In this document: positions 11,641-19,958 of the stretch, in pieces | How the letters are laid out: each line of letters starts with the position of its first letter | Numbering within the stretch: position 1 is the first letter of the stretch | Source of the DNA: Leucobacter sp. cx-42 | GTDB lineage: Bacteria; Actinomycetota; Actinomycetes; Actinomycetales; Microbacteriaceae | Assembly: GCF_014529985.1 (NCBI RefSeq) | Contig: NZ_JACVMU010000013.1 | Span: 25,141 to 89,140, forward strand | DNA length: 64,000 nt | Direction of reading: 5' to 3' | Notes under the pieces: model-generated | Told to the model about the DNA's origin: nothing | The model's database searches: none | What the model saw: only the letters and a program-made list of their open reading frames with translations | Position numbers and translations under genes: made by a program

Positions 11641-12040
11641 TACAGTCGCAGACAAGCTCGCGAACAAGAGCCGTAAGAAGGCGCCGACCAAGCAGGTCCG
11701 CCTGAAGCTCGTTTACGTCGACTTCTGGTCGGCCGTGAAGTTCTCGTTCCTCGTGTCGGTGTGCCTCGCGGTAGTGAGCATCGTCGCGACGATCCTTGTG
11801 TACTTCGTGCTCGTCCAGACTGGTGTGCTTGACCAGATCAACCAGCTCTTCATGGACATCACCGGTGGCGAGTACAGCTTGCTGAACATCCTTGGCTTTG
11901 CCCAGGTCTTCGGCTTCTCGGTGATCGTCGGCGTATTGAACGTCGTCGTCGGTACCGTACTCGGTGCGATCGCTGCGCTGCTCTACAACCTCATTGTGCG
12001 GGTTGTTGGCGGCTTCCAGCTCGGTTTCACCAGCAACTAA
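11633..12040 (+). CDS. DUF3566 membrane protein
   Basis: A 135-residue protein of the actinobacterial DUF3566 family, always found after gyrA. A basic N-terminus (residues 1-22) precedes [19 protein letters not shown] and two transmembrane stretches (about 36-62 and 85-118). It starts inside the end of gyrA (ATGAGTAA overlap), so it is translationally coupled to gyrase. Its function is not established; the conserved linkage to replication genes suggests a cell-cycle or envelope role, which is inference. Confidence 0.9.
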   Translation: MSNTVADKLANKSRKKAPTKQVRLKLVYVDFWSAVKFSFLVSVCLAVVSIVATILVYFVLVQTGVLDQINQLFMDITGGEYSLLNILGFAQVFGFSVIVGVLNVVVGTVLGAIAALLYNLIVRVVGGFQLGFTSN

Positions 12041-12087
12041 GACACGCCGAACAGGCGGCGTCGATTTTGCCGGCCAAGGATTGACCG

Positions 12088-12093
12088 TATAAA
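12088..12093 (+). promoter_or_regulatory. Candidate -10 of tRNA-Ile promoter
   Basis: TATAAA lies 16 bases before the tRNA and 16 bases after a weak TTTGCC at 12066-12071, fitting a sigma-70-type promoter for a stable RNA. Confidence 0.4.
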
Positions 12094-12109
12094 GTTAACT
12101 CTTGGTTGC

Positions 12110-12186
12110 GGGGCTATAGCTCAGGTGGTTAGAGCGCTTCACTGATAATGAAGAGGTCCCAGGTTCAAGTCCTGGTAGCCCCACCA
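12110..12186 (+). tRNA. tRNA-Ile (GAT)
   Basis: A 77-base cloverleaf including encoded CCA. The acceptor GGGGCTA pairs with TAGCCCC, the anticodon loop contains GAT at 12144-12146, and the T loop GTTCAAGT is standard. It lies after gyrA-DUF3566, the normal place for tRNA-Ile in actinobacteria. Confidence 0.97.
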
Positions 12187-12190
12187 AAAC

Positions 12191-12222
12191 CGAAAGGCAG
12201 TTGAGAAATCAACTGCCTTTCG
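12191..12222 (+). terminator. Terminator after tRNA-Ile
   Basis: A perfect 14-bp stem CGAAAGGCAGTTGA / TCAACTGCCTTTCG with a GAAA tetraloop, 4 bases after the tRNA. A short T-containing stretch (TCATTTCT) follows. Confidence 0.85.
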
Positions 12223-12582
12223 TCATTTCTGCGTGTGTTTCACGGCGGCGGATCCTCCAGCCCATTCCGGCTCATGTCCCTTCGAGAACCCCGCGCCTTC
12301 TCGAGTAACGGCGAGCTGTCGCATGTGCCTCTCTCAGCGGCTTTCTTTCGACTCGGCGCCCAGCTCTGGCCGCTCACCGTTTGGGCGCTCTCGTGGCCAT
12401 TTCGCGCGGCTGAGCGCCATGCCTTGCGATCCGCGTCCCCAAATCGGGAAATTACACCAGAGATGAACGTATGACTAGGGAAACAACGCCTTGTACATAA
12501 ACGCGCTTGTGTGAACTTCATAGCTTTACCAAACTGAATTCCAAGGTCACGATGAGGTGTACTTACCGAATAAGGGGAACGC
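12223..12582. other. 360-base gap without a supported gene
   Basis: Open frames cross this stretch on both strands (for example 12235-12474 plus and 12240-12719 minus), but none has a ribosome site, a recognisable motif or family-like composition, and they overlap one another. It probably holds only the promoter of the protease gene that follows. Confidence 0.5.
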
Positions 12583-13149
12583 ATGAAGAAGGTTCTGATT
12601 GGCACTCTTGCGGTTTTACTCGCGGTCTCATTCCCGGTAGTGAACGGGGATGCGGCCGAAGCCGCAAACTTCGTAGGATGCAAGATCAAGACGCGGACTG
12701 TGCTCTGGAAAGACGCCACTACAGACGCCGCCTATCGCTCTGCTGCATCGAGCGCCGTGAGCGCATGGAATTCCAGCACAAAGGTCACCTTCAAGAAGGT
12801 GACCACGGGGGCACAGCTCACCGTTGCGAATGGCAACTTTGGGACAACCGGGTTCGACGGAATCATGAAGTCCGGAACCTCGCTCAAAGCGCCCGGCTGC
12901 AAGAACGGTGCCTGGACCTCCACCGCATTCGCGTGGCTCAATACGAAGTACACCAATAGCTATCCGGCAGCGGCGAAGAAGTCGGTGTTCACGCATGAAA
13001 TTGGTCATGCGCTCGGCCTCGCCCACAAGGACACTGGAACCTGCTCCAAGCTCGCGGTTATGCACCGCTCGAGCCAGGTGCGGTATGCACAGTGCAAGAT
13101 TTCAACTCCGCGGGCGGATGACATCGCCGGCATCAACAAGATTTACTAG
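12583..13149 (+). CDS. Secreted matrixin-like zinc metalloprotease
   Basis: A 188-residue protein with a signal peptide (MKKVLIGTLAVLLAVSFPVV, cleavage near AEA-ANF, residue 27-28). The metzincin zinc motif HEIGHALGLAH (138-148) supplies three histidine ligands and the catalytic Glu139, and Met160 in AVMHRSS is the likely Met-turn. Four cysteines (33, 106, 154, 171) could form two disulfides. This is the matrixin (M10) pattern on a minimal scaffold with no propeptide cysteine switch visible. The ATG has GGGGA upstream. A lipoprotein gene follows 11 bases later. The substrate is unknown. Confidence 0.85.
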   Translation: MKKVLIGTLAVLLAVSFPVVNGDAAEAANFVGCKIKTRTVLWKDATTDAAYRSAASSAVSAWNSSTKVTFKKVTTGAQLTVANGNFGTTGFDGIMKSGTSLKAPGCKNGAWTSTAFAWLNTKYTNSYPAAAKKSVFTHEIGHALGLAHKDTGTCSKLAVMHRSSQVRYAQCKISTPRADDIAGINKIY

Positions 13150-13160
13150 GGGAGCGGTAC

Positions 13161-13715
13161 ATGTTTGCAAGCAAGTTCGCAGCAGTGGGTGCTGCGGCGC
13201 TTGTCCTCACAGGACTCGTCGGTTGTGCGTCTTCGGGGGCGAGCGCGAGTACGGTCGCTGGCAGCGTTGAAGCGCCAGTGGAGAGCTATGAAGTCAGTCG
13301 AATCATGACGTATGACACCATCGCGGATCTCGCCGCAGGGAGCGATCTGATCGTTGTCGCAGATATCAGCGAAGAGTTCACCGAAACCGAACTGGATGGT
13401 CTCCCGTTCACTGACCGTGTGGTGCATCCGAGTGAAGTGCTGAAAGGTTCTGCAACGGACCAGGTGACGGTGATGAGCGTAGGAACGCAGCATGCCGAGG
13501 GTGCGCTTCAGCCCGGGAAGAAAGATCTCCTCTTCCTGACCGAGTACGAGTTTGAGCCAGGAGTCGCCACTGGAAAGTACGCTGTCACCGGTGTCTATGC
13601 CGGCGTCTACGAGCAGACCCGGGGGAGTGAATTCATCAAGCTTGATCCTGAGTCACCCGAGCTGCCCGATGTGGTGCTACTCGAAGACGTCATTGCCGCG
13701 ATCGCTGACAACTAG
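13161..13715 (+). CDS. Predicted lipoprotein, unknown function
   Basis: A 184-residue protein with a lipoprotein signal: hydrophobic AAVGAAALVLTGLVGC with the lipobox LVGC, so Cys22 would be lipidated. The mature part has the pattern DLIVVADI... HPSEVLKGS ... LFLTEYE, seen in small OB-like secreted domains of firmicutes and actinobacteria, but I cannot name a family with certainty. It lies 11 bases after the protease and is probably co-transcribed, so it could be a partner or immunity-type protein; that is speculation. Confidence 0.75.
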   Translation: MFASKFAAVGAAALVLTGLVGCASSGASASTVAGSVEAPVESYEVSRIMTYDTIADLAAGSDLIVVADISEEFTETELDGLPFTDRVVHPSEVLKGSATDQVTVMSVGTQHAEGALQPGKKDLLFLTEYEFEPGVATGKYAVTGVYAGVYEQTRGSEFIKLDPESPELPDVVLLEDVIAAIADN

Positions 13716-13751
13716 CCGGTCAGAAACGCGGTGAATCAACGCAGTCACCGA

Positions 13752-13783
13752 GGTGTGGGCGGCGCATGAACGCCGTCCACACC
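13752..13783 (+). terminator. Hairpin after lipoprotein gene
   Basis: GGTGTGGGCGGCG and CGCCGTCCACACC form a 13-bp stem (one G-T wobble as RNA) around a 6-base loop, 36 bases after the stop. There is no T run, so this is a GC-rich actinobacterial-type terminator at best. Confidence 0.55.
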
Positions 13784-13891
13784 GTTGGCGGATCGAGCCG
13801 CCCGGGTCCTGTTGCACACGGCCGTGAGACCGTGCGGGGACTTTGCGCGGGCCTCGTGAGAAGCCCTCGCTCGCCTCTCGGCGTGTCGCGA

Positions 13892-13922
13892 TTTTGCACT
13901 GAGGGCTGGGAAGGCGCTATAG
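13892..13922 (+). promoter_or_regulatory. Promoter of first tRNA-Ala
   Basis: TTGCAC (13893-13898) and TATAGT (13917-13922) are 18 bases apart and 38 bases before the tRNA. The second tRNA-Ala has the same TATAGT at 14178-14183 at the same kind of distance. Confidence 0.6.
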
Positions 13923-13960
13923 TTTCTTGAGTCGGAACGGGTTCCTCCCGGTCAGATAAC

Positions 13961-14033
13961 GGGTCCTTAGCTCAATTGGTAGAGCGCCTGCTTTGCAAGC
14001 AGGAGGTCGCGAGTTCGATTCTCGCAGGATCCA
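13961..14033 (+). tRNA. tRNA-Ala (TGC), copy 1, no encoded CCA
   Basis: A 73-base cloverleaf with acceptor GGGTCCT / AGGATCC; the third pair is the G3-U70 identity element for alanine. The anticodon is TGC at 13994-13996. The bases after the discriminator A are CGG, so CCA must be added enzymatically. Sequence is identical to copy 2 at 14220. Confidence 0.96.
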
Positions 14034-14038
14034 CGGTA

Positions 14039-14069
14039 GAACCCCACCTCATAGAGGTGGGGTTCTTTT
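14039..14069 (+). terminator. Terminator after tRNA-Ala copy 1
   Basis: GAACCCCACCTC-ATA-GAGGTGGGGTTC is a 12-bp stem followed by TTTTG. Confidence 0.9.
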
Positions 14070-14177
14070 GTTGTGTCTGGGGAGCTGGGACCTGGTGACG
14101 CTCACGCTCACGCTCACGAGAGATCCGCGAAACGCCCATGAGTTAGCGCCCGATTTTTACTCCCCGAAATTCTGGGA

Positions 14178-14183
14178 TATAGT
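14178..14183 (+). promoter_or_regulatory. -10 box of second tRNA-Ala
   Basis: TATAGT with TTTTAC (14155-14160) 17 bases upstream forms a plausible promoter ending 36 bases before tRNA-Ala copy 2, so the second copy is transcribed independently. Confidence 0.6.
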
Positions 14184-14219
14184 TAATGAGTTCGCACGGG
14201 GAAGATCCGAGCAGACAAC

Positions 14220-14295
14220 GGGTCCTTAGCTCAATTGGTAGAGCGCCTGCTTTGCAAGCAGGAGGTCGCGAGTTCGATTCTCGCAGGATCCACCA
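14220..14295 (+). tRNA. tRNA-Ala (TGC), copy 2, CCA encoded
   Basis: The 73-base body is identical to copy 1 (13961), including the G3-U70 pair and TGC anticodon, but here CCA follows the discriminator. Flanking sequences differ between the copies apart from the TATAGT box and a GC-rich terminator. Confidence 0.96.
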
Positions 14296-14297
14296 CT

Positions 14298-14327
14298 AAC
14301 CCCGCCTCAGTGAGGCGGGGTTCTTTG
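14298..14327. terminator. Terminator after tRNA-Ala copy 2 (may serve both strands)
   Basis: AACCCCGCCTCA-G-TGAGGCGGGGTT followed by CTTTG. It lies between convergent transcripts (tRNA-Ala and the DapA-family gene ending at 14349). Confidence 0.88.
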
Positions 14328-14348
14328 TTTGTGGCTGGGACTGGGTGC

Positions 14349-15275
14349 TCAGTTGTGCGCGTTGATACTCATGACATCGAGTGCCCGAGCAACCAGATCA
14401 CGATCGGCTGCACCGAGCCCCTGCACGGGGAGCGGAAGGCACGACGGCTCCGCGTAGCCCAACAGCTCTGCAACGGCTGCTATCGGGCGGAGGCTACCGC
14501 CAAGCTCGGTGAATAGATCCAACAGCGGCGCGAGCTGGCTCGTCACAGTGCGCAGACGATCCGCGCTCTGTGGGTCGCCAGCGCGTACGCTCTGAGCTGC
14601 GCGGGTCAGGGCGAGAGCTTGGTCGGGGAGCGTTCCACCGAGCACGGAGTACCACGCGTCACAGCCGGCCACCAGCCCGGTCGCTGCACTCTGGTCGCCT
14701 GAGACACCGATGGTGACGTGGGGCGGTATGACTGCGCGGATCCGGGAAACGTGTGCTTCGGCCTCAGCCGGATCGCCGGGCACCCCGGGAATCTTGATCG
14801 AAGCAATGCCAGGAAGCGCTGCGATGCGTGCGTACAGGTCGAGATCGAAGGTGAAATGAGTCGTGCGTGGGTTGTCGTAGACGATGACGGGAAGCGATGA
14901 GCGCTCGGTTGCCGCACGGAACACATCAAACACCTCATCGTGGGTGAGCGGCTGGTAACTCACAGGTGCAACGAGCACGGCCGCGGCGCCAGCACGCTCG
15001 GCGACGGAAACGTTCTCAAGCATGTGGCTTGTGCGCAACGCTCCAACGCCGATGAACACAGGCACATCTCCAGCGTTGTCCACAGCAAGTTTGGTGACGC
15101 TGGCACGTTCTTCTTGGGTGAGATAGGCATAGGATCCGGTAGATCCCAGCGCGGTGATCGAGTCAACGCTGGCGGCGACAAGGCGCTGCATGATGGCCGC
15201 GAATGCGGCTTCGTCGACGCGATCCGCGCTCATTGGGGTGAGCGGGAAGGCACTCAGGCCGGTGAAAAGAGACAC
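14349..15275 (-). CDS. DapA-family (dihydrodipicolinate synthase/N-acetylneuraminate lyase) protein
   Basis: A 308-residue class I aldolase-type TIM barrel. The Schiff-base lysine is Lys161 in IASIKIPG and the conserved tyrosine Tyr133 in VIVYDNP; the phosphate/carboxylate-binding loop is GSTGSYAYL (44-52), where true DapA has TGE. That difference and the short distance to an unrelated monooxygenase-like gene suggest a catabolic or secondary role and not lysine synthesis. The start is GTG at 15275. The upstream ABM-domain gene ends 8 bases before it, so they form an operon. The substrate is not predictable. Confidence 0.85.
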   Translation of the reverse strand: MSLFTGLSAFPLTPMSADRVDEAAFAAIMQRLVAASVDSITALGSTGSYAYLTQEERASVTKLAVDNAGDVPVFIGVGALRTSHMLENVSVAERAGAAAVLVAPVSYQPLTHDEVFDVFRAATERSSLPVIVYDNPRTTHFTFDLDLYARIAALPGIASIKIPGVPGDPAEAEAHVSRIRAVIPPHVTIGVSGDQSAATGLVAGCDAWYSVLGGTLPDQALALTRAAQSVRAGDPQSADRLRTVTSQLAPLLDLFTELGGSLRPIAAVAELLGYAEPSCLPLPVQGLGAADRDLVARALDVMSINAHN

Positions 15276-15283
15276 CGCGGACC

Positions 15284-15625
15284 CTAGACGCTAGCGGGAA
15301 TGTGCTCGAGACCGAGCGCAGGGTTGCCATAGACCGCCTGGACCTCGGAGATCACCACGCGGTATTCGCCAAGCCACTCGCCGTAGCGTGCCTTCGCGAG
15401 CTGATGGGTGTCCATGGATACTAGCGCACGCAGCGCCTCCATGCTCGACCAGTAGTACACCTCTGCGTGCAGGCCGGTGTCCTCGTTGTGCCACGCTTCT
15501 TCGCCGAGGAACCCCGGAATCTCACGTGCGCGCTGCGCAATCTCGCTATCGATGCGGTGGAACTCGTCAGTGAGATTGCCGACCTCGAAGATGAAGGTGG
15601 AGCTGAATGTTGGCTTCGTTGTCAT
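15284..15625 (-). CDS. Antibiotic biosynthesis monooxygenase-like (ABM/dimeric alpha-beta barrel) protein
   Basis: A 113-residue protein starting MTTKPTFSSTFIFEVG. The pattern of a ferredoxin-like fold with IPGFLGEEAWHNEDTG and a following YYWSSMEALRAL resembles ABM-domain proteins, which include cofactor-free monooxygenases and stress proteins. The frame is open upstream to 15784, but homology-like sequence begins at the ATG at 15625. It precedes the DapA-family gene by 8 bases. The exact activity is unknown. Confidence 0.7.
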   Translation of the reverse strand: MTTKPTFSSTFIFEVGNLTDEFHRIDSEIAQRAREIPGFLGEEAWHNEDTGLHAEVYYWSSMEALRALVSMDTHQLAKARYGEWLGEYRVVISEVQAVYGNPALGLEHIPASV

Positions 15626-15710
15626 GCCCTGATTCTCGCAGGAGAGTGCGCGAGTGCGCGAGGGGGGTGGTGGGGCGTGGCGCGGATCCGCATCCAGCCC
15701 CACCACAGCG

Positions 15711-17723
15711 CTATGCGCGGCCTCGGCGAGCGAGGAAGACGGCGCCTGCCCCGATGATGGTGAGAAGGCCAGCTGCCCCGGCAACCAGGGTCAAACCTGC
15801 GCCGCCAGTATGGGCGAGGTTACTGGCACCGGTGGTGTGCCCACCGTTTCCTGGGTTGCCCGGAGTCGGCTTTGGCTCCGGGTCAGGCTTTGGCTCCGGG
15901 TCTGGCTTTGGCTCCGGGTCTGGCCCCGGAGTGGCCTTTTCGACCGTCACGTCAACGGTCTGCGTTGCACTGCCGAACACATCAGTAACGGTCGCGACGA
16001 CCGTGTAGTTGCCAGCTTCTGTCGGAGTGCCACTCAAAAGCTTGGAGTTCGCATTGAAGGTGACCCCTGCTGGCAGGCCGTCCATCGACCAGGTTTGCTT
16101 GCCCTGTGCGTTCGCACTGAGTGTGATCGGGGCGATCGGTTCGCCAACACGCATGGTGTTCTGTGGGGCTTGTGAGGTGATCACCGGGGCGGGACCGGTG
16201 ATTGAAACAGGCTCAGATGCGCCAGACACATTCCAAAAGTCGTCGACGTACGCGAGACGGTACTGCAGTGCGACGCTCTCTTCGGTTGCTTCTACATCGA
16301 GCGTGGTGGAGTGCTCATCGAGATCGGTCCAGGCGGTGCCGTCGGGGGAGGACTGCCAAGTGATGTTGCTGGCTGCGTCTGGTTTCACCCCGTCGAGCGT
16401 CACCGCGAACCGGGCTGAGTCGCCGAGTCGAGTGACCGCGGCATTCAATGGCTGTGTGGTGATTGCAGGTGGCAAGAGCACGGTGATGCTGTTGTCGGTG
16501 TCGGGTGCTGATCCGCCACCGTTGCTCACAACGATTTCGCCGATGTCGGTGCAGCTTTCTGGGAATGCGGCCTCGTCGGCGCACGTAGCGCGCTGATCCA
16601 TGTAGATGGGGACACCGTCGGTGTCGCGGAAGCTGTCTGATCGCCGATCCTCGGTGCCAGCGACCTCATTGCCAAAGATTGCAGGGGCGACAAGATCGTA
16701 TTCGGTCGTGAGACCCCAGGCGCGATCTTCGCGTGCGCTACCTTCTGACGGATCGTTGCGTGGATCCACAATGAAGTCATTCATGTACCGCGCGATGGCT
16801 ACCGAGCCGGTGAGCTCGCCTGAATTCGGATCGTAGCGCTCCACATACCAGGAATAGCCGGTAGAAAAGAGTGATCCGGTCTTGAGGTCTGAGCGAATCC
16901 GATCGAACTGCCAGGTAGCAAAGTTAGTGTTGGGGCCGTTCTCAATAGCAAGCGTCGCCGCGTTGAGAACAGTGATGCTCGCGCCATCAAACGCACGTCC
17001 ACCTGAGCCGACAATGACGGAGTTTCCATCGGCGCTCAACGTGATTGATCCAGTACGGTCGACCCCGATGCTCTGCGATGCGGTGATCGTGCCGGTCGAG
17101 AGATCTAGCTTTCTGACAGTTCCGTACACATCGGCCATGTAATAGCTTTGGCCATCTGTGCTGATGGTGTCACGGTACGAACTCGACGAAGGAACTGGCA
17201 GGGGCGCCCCGACTAGCTCGTTCGTCAGGGTGTTGAGCGTGAACACGTGCGTGCCACCAACGGAGAACGCGAGTACGTCAGCATCGCGCGCCGCAGACAG
17301 TGGTGAAATCTGCCCGGGAACGTCGAACCGGATCGTCTTGACGTGTTTGCGTGATTCCAGATCAAAGACATACAGATCACGGAAGCTGTTCGCTGGGGTG
17401 TCTGTAGACGCGCGAGATGTTGCGTAGGCGTATGTGCCGGTGCGGCTGAGCGTGAGAGACCACGGTTGCGCATTCTCAAGTTCGGTGCTCGTGGCAAGTG
17501 CCGGGTCTCGCATGACGGGAATGCGGATCGAAAGCGCATCACTCACAGCAGCCTGTTCCCCACCAAGAATGCGCGGGTCTTCGACATTCATATCTGGACT
17601 CGGAGGAGAGGGATCTGCCGGCGCAACTTCTAATACTTCCGCGGCATTGGCTGGTGCGAGGGTTACTCCGAGCAACACGGTGCCGATGACGGCTCCAATG
17701 CTCAGTCCTGTGCGCATCTTCAT
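15711..17723 (-). CDS. LAHTG-anchored cell-surface protein with beta-propeller-like and Ig-like domains
   Basis: A 670-residue secreted protein. Residues 1-27 are a signal peptide (cleavage after ANA). Residues about 70-300 contain repeating blocks typical of WD/YVTN-type propellers (DLYVFDLESRKHVKTI, VRKLDLSTGTITAS). Residues about 415-515 look like one Ig-like domain, and residues about 515-600 match the putative-Ig He_PIG pattern (LPAGVTFNANSKLLSGTPTE). A Pro-rich linker with repeated PDPEPK leads to LAHTG (636-640), a hydrophobic helix and RRGRA, a class E sortase sorting signal. The sortase at 25349 is the obvious enzyme. Ligand unknown. Confidence 0.88.
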   Translation of the reverse strand: MKMRTGLSIGAVIGTVLLGVTLAPANAAEVLEVAPADPSPPSPDMNVEDPRILGGEQAAVSDALSIRIPVMRDPALATSTELENAQPWSLTLSRTGTYAYATSRASTDTPANSFRDLYVFDLESRKHVKTIRFDVPGQISPLSAARDADVLAFSVGGTHVFTLNTLTNELVGAPLPVPSSSSYRDTISTDGQSYYMADVYGTVRKLDLSTGTITASQSIGVDRTGSITLSADGNSVIVGSGGRAFDGASITVLNAATLAIENGPNTNFATWQFDRIRSDLKTGSLFSTGYSWYVERYDPNSGELTGSVAIARYMNDFIVDPRNDPSEGSAREDRAWGLTTEYDLVAPAIFGNEVAGTEDRRSDSFRDTDGVPIYMDQRATCADEAAFPESCTDIGEIVVSNGGGSAPDTDNSITVLLPPAITTQPLNAAVTRLGDSARFAVTLDGVKPDAASNITWQSSPDGTAWTDLDEHSTTLDVEATEESVALQYRLAYVDDFWNVSGASEPVSITGPAPVITSQAPQNTMRVGEPIAPITLSANAQGKQTWSMDGLPAGVTFNANSKLLSGTPTEAGNYTVVATVTDVFGSATQTVDVTVEKATPGPDPEPKPDPEPKPDPEPKPTPGNPGNGGHTTGASNLAHTGGAGLTLVAGAAGLLTIIGAGAVFLARRGRA

Positions 17724-17849
17724 GTCTGGTTCACTCCATCGTGGAAAGATCGACCACGCACTCGCTTGACGGAGACGTAGCTATATGACGGATCTTACTG
17801 GCGTGCGTCGCTAGAAAACAGCGTCAGTATGGGCGCGGATCAGCTTCAC

Positions 17850-17865
17850 TGTTTCACGGGAAACA
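17850..17865. promoter_or_regulatory. parS-like palindrome with altered centre
   Basis: TGTTTCACGGGAAACA matches parS in 15 of 16 positions but has CGGG in place of CGTG at the centre. It lies in the 310-base divergent gap between the surface protein and the histidine kinase, where nothing else was recognised except the kinase promoter. Whether ParB tolerates the change is unknown. Confidence 0.45.
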
Positions 17866-18033
17866 TCGTAGGCCGGCCCAGGATGGTGTGGCGTAACCCT
17901 GGGTTTTCGTGGAAGAAGTGCACTTCGCAGTGGGCGGTTCGTGCCGAAAGATGGCAAAAGGTAGGGAAACCCAGAAAGCATCTCTCCGGGTATCGGGCTA
18001 CTCCCGCATGCAGTCGCACCGTAATTTAGAGGT

Positions 18034-19266
18034 ATGAACACACACACCTCGAGCCGGCAGAAGCCGCCGCTGAGTATCGGGCTGACGATTTTGCACCTGC
18101 TGGCGTACGGCGTCATTGGGTTTGGGCTCGTGGTTGGGGGAGCGAGCTACATCGCGATTTCGATCGGGCTCATCCCACTCGCGGGCATCGGCCTGGTCAT
18201 GCTCGTTGGTGCTGTGTACGCGTTGTTCGGCATCGGCTGGTTTGAAACTCGTCGTGTCTCAGAGCTCTACGACCTTGGCATTCCCGACCTGCGCTTCACC
18301 CGCCGCGAGACTCCGACGTTTGGCGGGTGGCTGAAGGCAGTGCTGCGGCAGTCGGTTGATGCACGCATGTGGCGCGCGCTCGCGAACTCGCTCCTGACCA
18401 TTGCGCTGGGTTTCGTGCTCCTCGTGATCTTGCAGTGGGTTTTCCAAACGTCGTTTGATGCGGTGCAGTCCCTCATTTGGGGTAACTCTGCGGCATCTTC
18501 GGGAGTGCGAATGGGAATCGCGGTTGCGGGCTTCTTTTTCTGGCTGGGCAGCCTGTACGGCGCAGCCATGCTGCACCGACTGCTCTCGATCGCGCTCATC
18601 GGTTCGGCCGTGCGAGAAGCAGAGCTCGAAGAGCGAGCTGCGGCATCGCAAGAACAGCGCAAAGGCGCGGTACGCGCAGCAGATCTTGAGCGCACCCGAG
18701 TCGAACGCGACCTACATGATGGCGTACAACCTCGACTCGTCTCAACTGCGATGACCCTTGGGCTCGCAAAAGAGATGATCGACACTGATCCTGAAACAGC
18801 AAAGACGCTCGTCGCTGAGGCCCACACCTCAACGAAGGCTGCGATCACTGAGCTGCGTCAGCTCGCCCGAGGCATTTATGCTTCCGTTCTCGATGACCGT
18901 GGTCTCGACGCAGCGCTCTCCGCGCTCGCCGCACGGTCACACATCCCAGTAACTCTCGATGTGCAGCTCACCGGTCGGTGTAGCCGTACAGCTGAGGCAG
19001 CCGTCTACTTCGTGATTGCAGAGTCGCTGACCAACGCGGCTAAGCACTCGCGTGCGAGTGAATGTCGAGTCATAGTGCGCCTCCGAGATGATGGCACACT
19101 CTGGGCGCGAATCGAAGACAATGGCATCGGTGGCGCCACCGTAGTACCGGGTGGTGGCCTAGACGGTGTACAGAACCGCGTGCTTGCAGCGGGCGGCACG
19201 AGTACCCTTGCTAGCCCTAAGGGCGGCCCAACTACTCTGGAGGTGAGCGTGCCATGCGCATCGTAA
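18034..19266 (+). CDS. Sensor histidine kinase, NarL/LiaS-type
   Basis: A 410-residue membrane kinase. Four hydrophobic segments lie at about 15-70 and 115-190, with a short cytoplasmic loop between. The HisKA_3 dimerisation motif is ERDLHDGVQPRLVS with phospho-acceptor His228; the ATPase lobe has AESLTNAAKHS (N box), IEDNGIGG (G1) and GGGLDGVQNR (G2). No separate sensory domain is present, so it probably senses within or at the membrane. It overlaps the response regulator by 13 bases. The signal is unknown; the downstream DUF4097 protein points to envelope or stress sensing. Confidence 0.93.
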   Translation: MNTHTSSRQKPPLSIGLTILHLLAYGVIGFGLVVGGASYIAISIGLIPLAGIGLVMLVGAVYALFGIGWFETRRVSELYDLGIPDLRFTRRETPTFGGWLKAVLRQSVDARMWRALANSLLTIALGFVLLVILQWVFQTSFDAVQSLIWGNSAASSGVRMGIAVAGFFFWLGSLYGAAMLHRLLSIALIGSAVREAELEERAAASQEQRKGAVRAADLERTRVERDLHDGVQPRLVSTAMTLGLAKEMIDTDPETAKTLVAEAHTSTKAAITELRQLARGIYASVLDDRGLDAALSALAARSHIPVTLDVQLTGRCSRTAEAAVYFVIAESLTNAAKHSRASECRVIVRLRDDGTLWARIEDNGIGGATVVPGGGLDGVQNRVLAAGGTSTLASPKGGPTTLEVSVPCAS

Positions 19267-19958
19267 TGTGTGAAGACTCTGTATTGCTGCGCGAGGGGCT
19301 TGTGCGTCTCCTCGAACACGGTGGACACGAGGTTGTAGCAGCCTTGCCCGACACCACGGGCCTCATGGAAAAGGTGGCAGAAGCCAACCCCGACCTGTGT
19401 ATCTTTGACGTTCGGCTCCCGCCAACCTTTACTGATGAAGGAATCCGCGCGGCTCTCGAGCTACGCCAAACGCGACCAGAGCTGCCGCTCCTCGTCCTCT
19501 CACAATATGTGGAGGAGCGATACGCGAGCGAGCTCATCGGAGCAGGTCCGAGCGGCGTGCAAACTGGTGCGTTCGGTTATCTCTTGAAAGACCGCGTTGC
19601 AGACGTCGGTGACTTCATCGCAGCAATTGAACGGATCAGTGAAGGTGCGACGGTACTCGACCCTGAGGTCGTAGCTCAGCTCCTCGCCCGCCGTGCCAAA
19701 GACGAGCGCATGCAGCAGCTCACCCCGCGTGAGCGTTCAGTCTTGGCAGCGCTCGCCGAAGGGCGCTCGAATCAGCTGATCGCTGAGCTCCTCTTCATCT
19801 CTGAGGCGAGCGTCGAAAAGAACATCACCGCGATCTTCCAGAAGCTCGGGCTTGAGGCCGAAGACGGAAACCGTCGAGTGCTCGCCGCGATCGCGCATAT
19901 TGAGAGCGCGGGCGGGCCCGCTCACACGAATCGACCGCAGAACGGAATGGGCGCATGA
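19254..19958 (+). CDS. Response regulator, NarL/LuxR family
   Basis: A 234-residue regulator with an N-terminal receiver (phospho-acceptor Asp52 in CIFDVRLPP, acidic pair ED at 7-8) and a C-terminal LuxR helix-turn-helix (about 146-190: LTPRERSVLAALAEGRSNQ, ASVEKNITAIFQKL). The start lies inside the kinase gene and its end overlaps the next gene by ATGA, so the three genes are one translationally coupled operon. It is likely to autoregulate this operon. Confidence 0.94.
   Translation: MRIVMCEDSVLLREGLVRLLEHGGHEVVAALPDTTGLMEKVAEANPDLCIFDVRLPPTFTDEGIRAALELRQTRPELPLLVLSQYVEERYASELIGAGPSGVQTGAFGYLLKDRVADVGDFIAAIERISEGATVLDPEVVAQLLARRAKDERMQQLTPRERSVLAALAEGRSNQLIAELLFISEASVEKNITAIFQKLGLEAEDGNRRVLAAIAHIESAGGPAHTNRPQNGMGA

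Noticed and set aside
12240..12719. 159-codon minus-strand frame in the gap before the protease gene
   Set aside because: No family signal or ribosome site, and it overlaps the start of a well-supported plus-strand gene.
15876..15930. Short tandem repeat as a regulatory or mobile repeat
   Set aside because: It is the coding sequence of the PDPEPK-rich wall-spanning linker of the surface protein.
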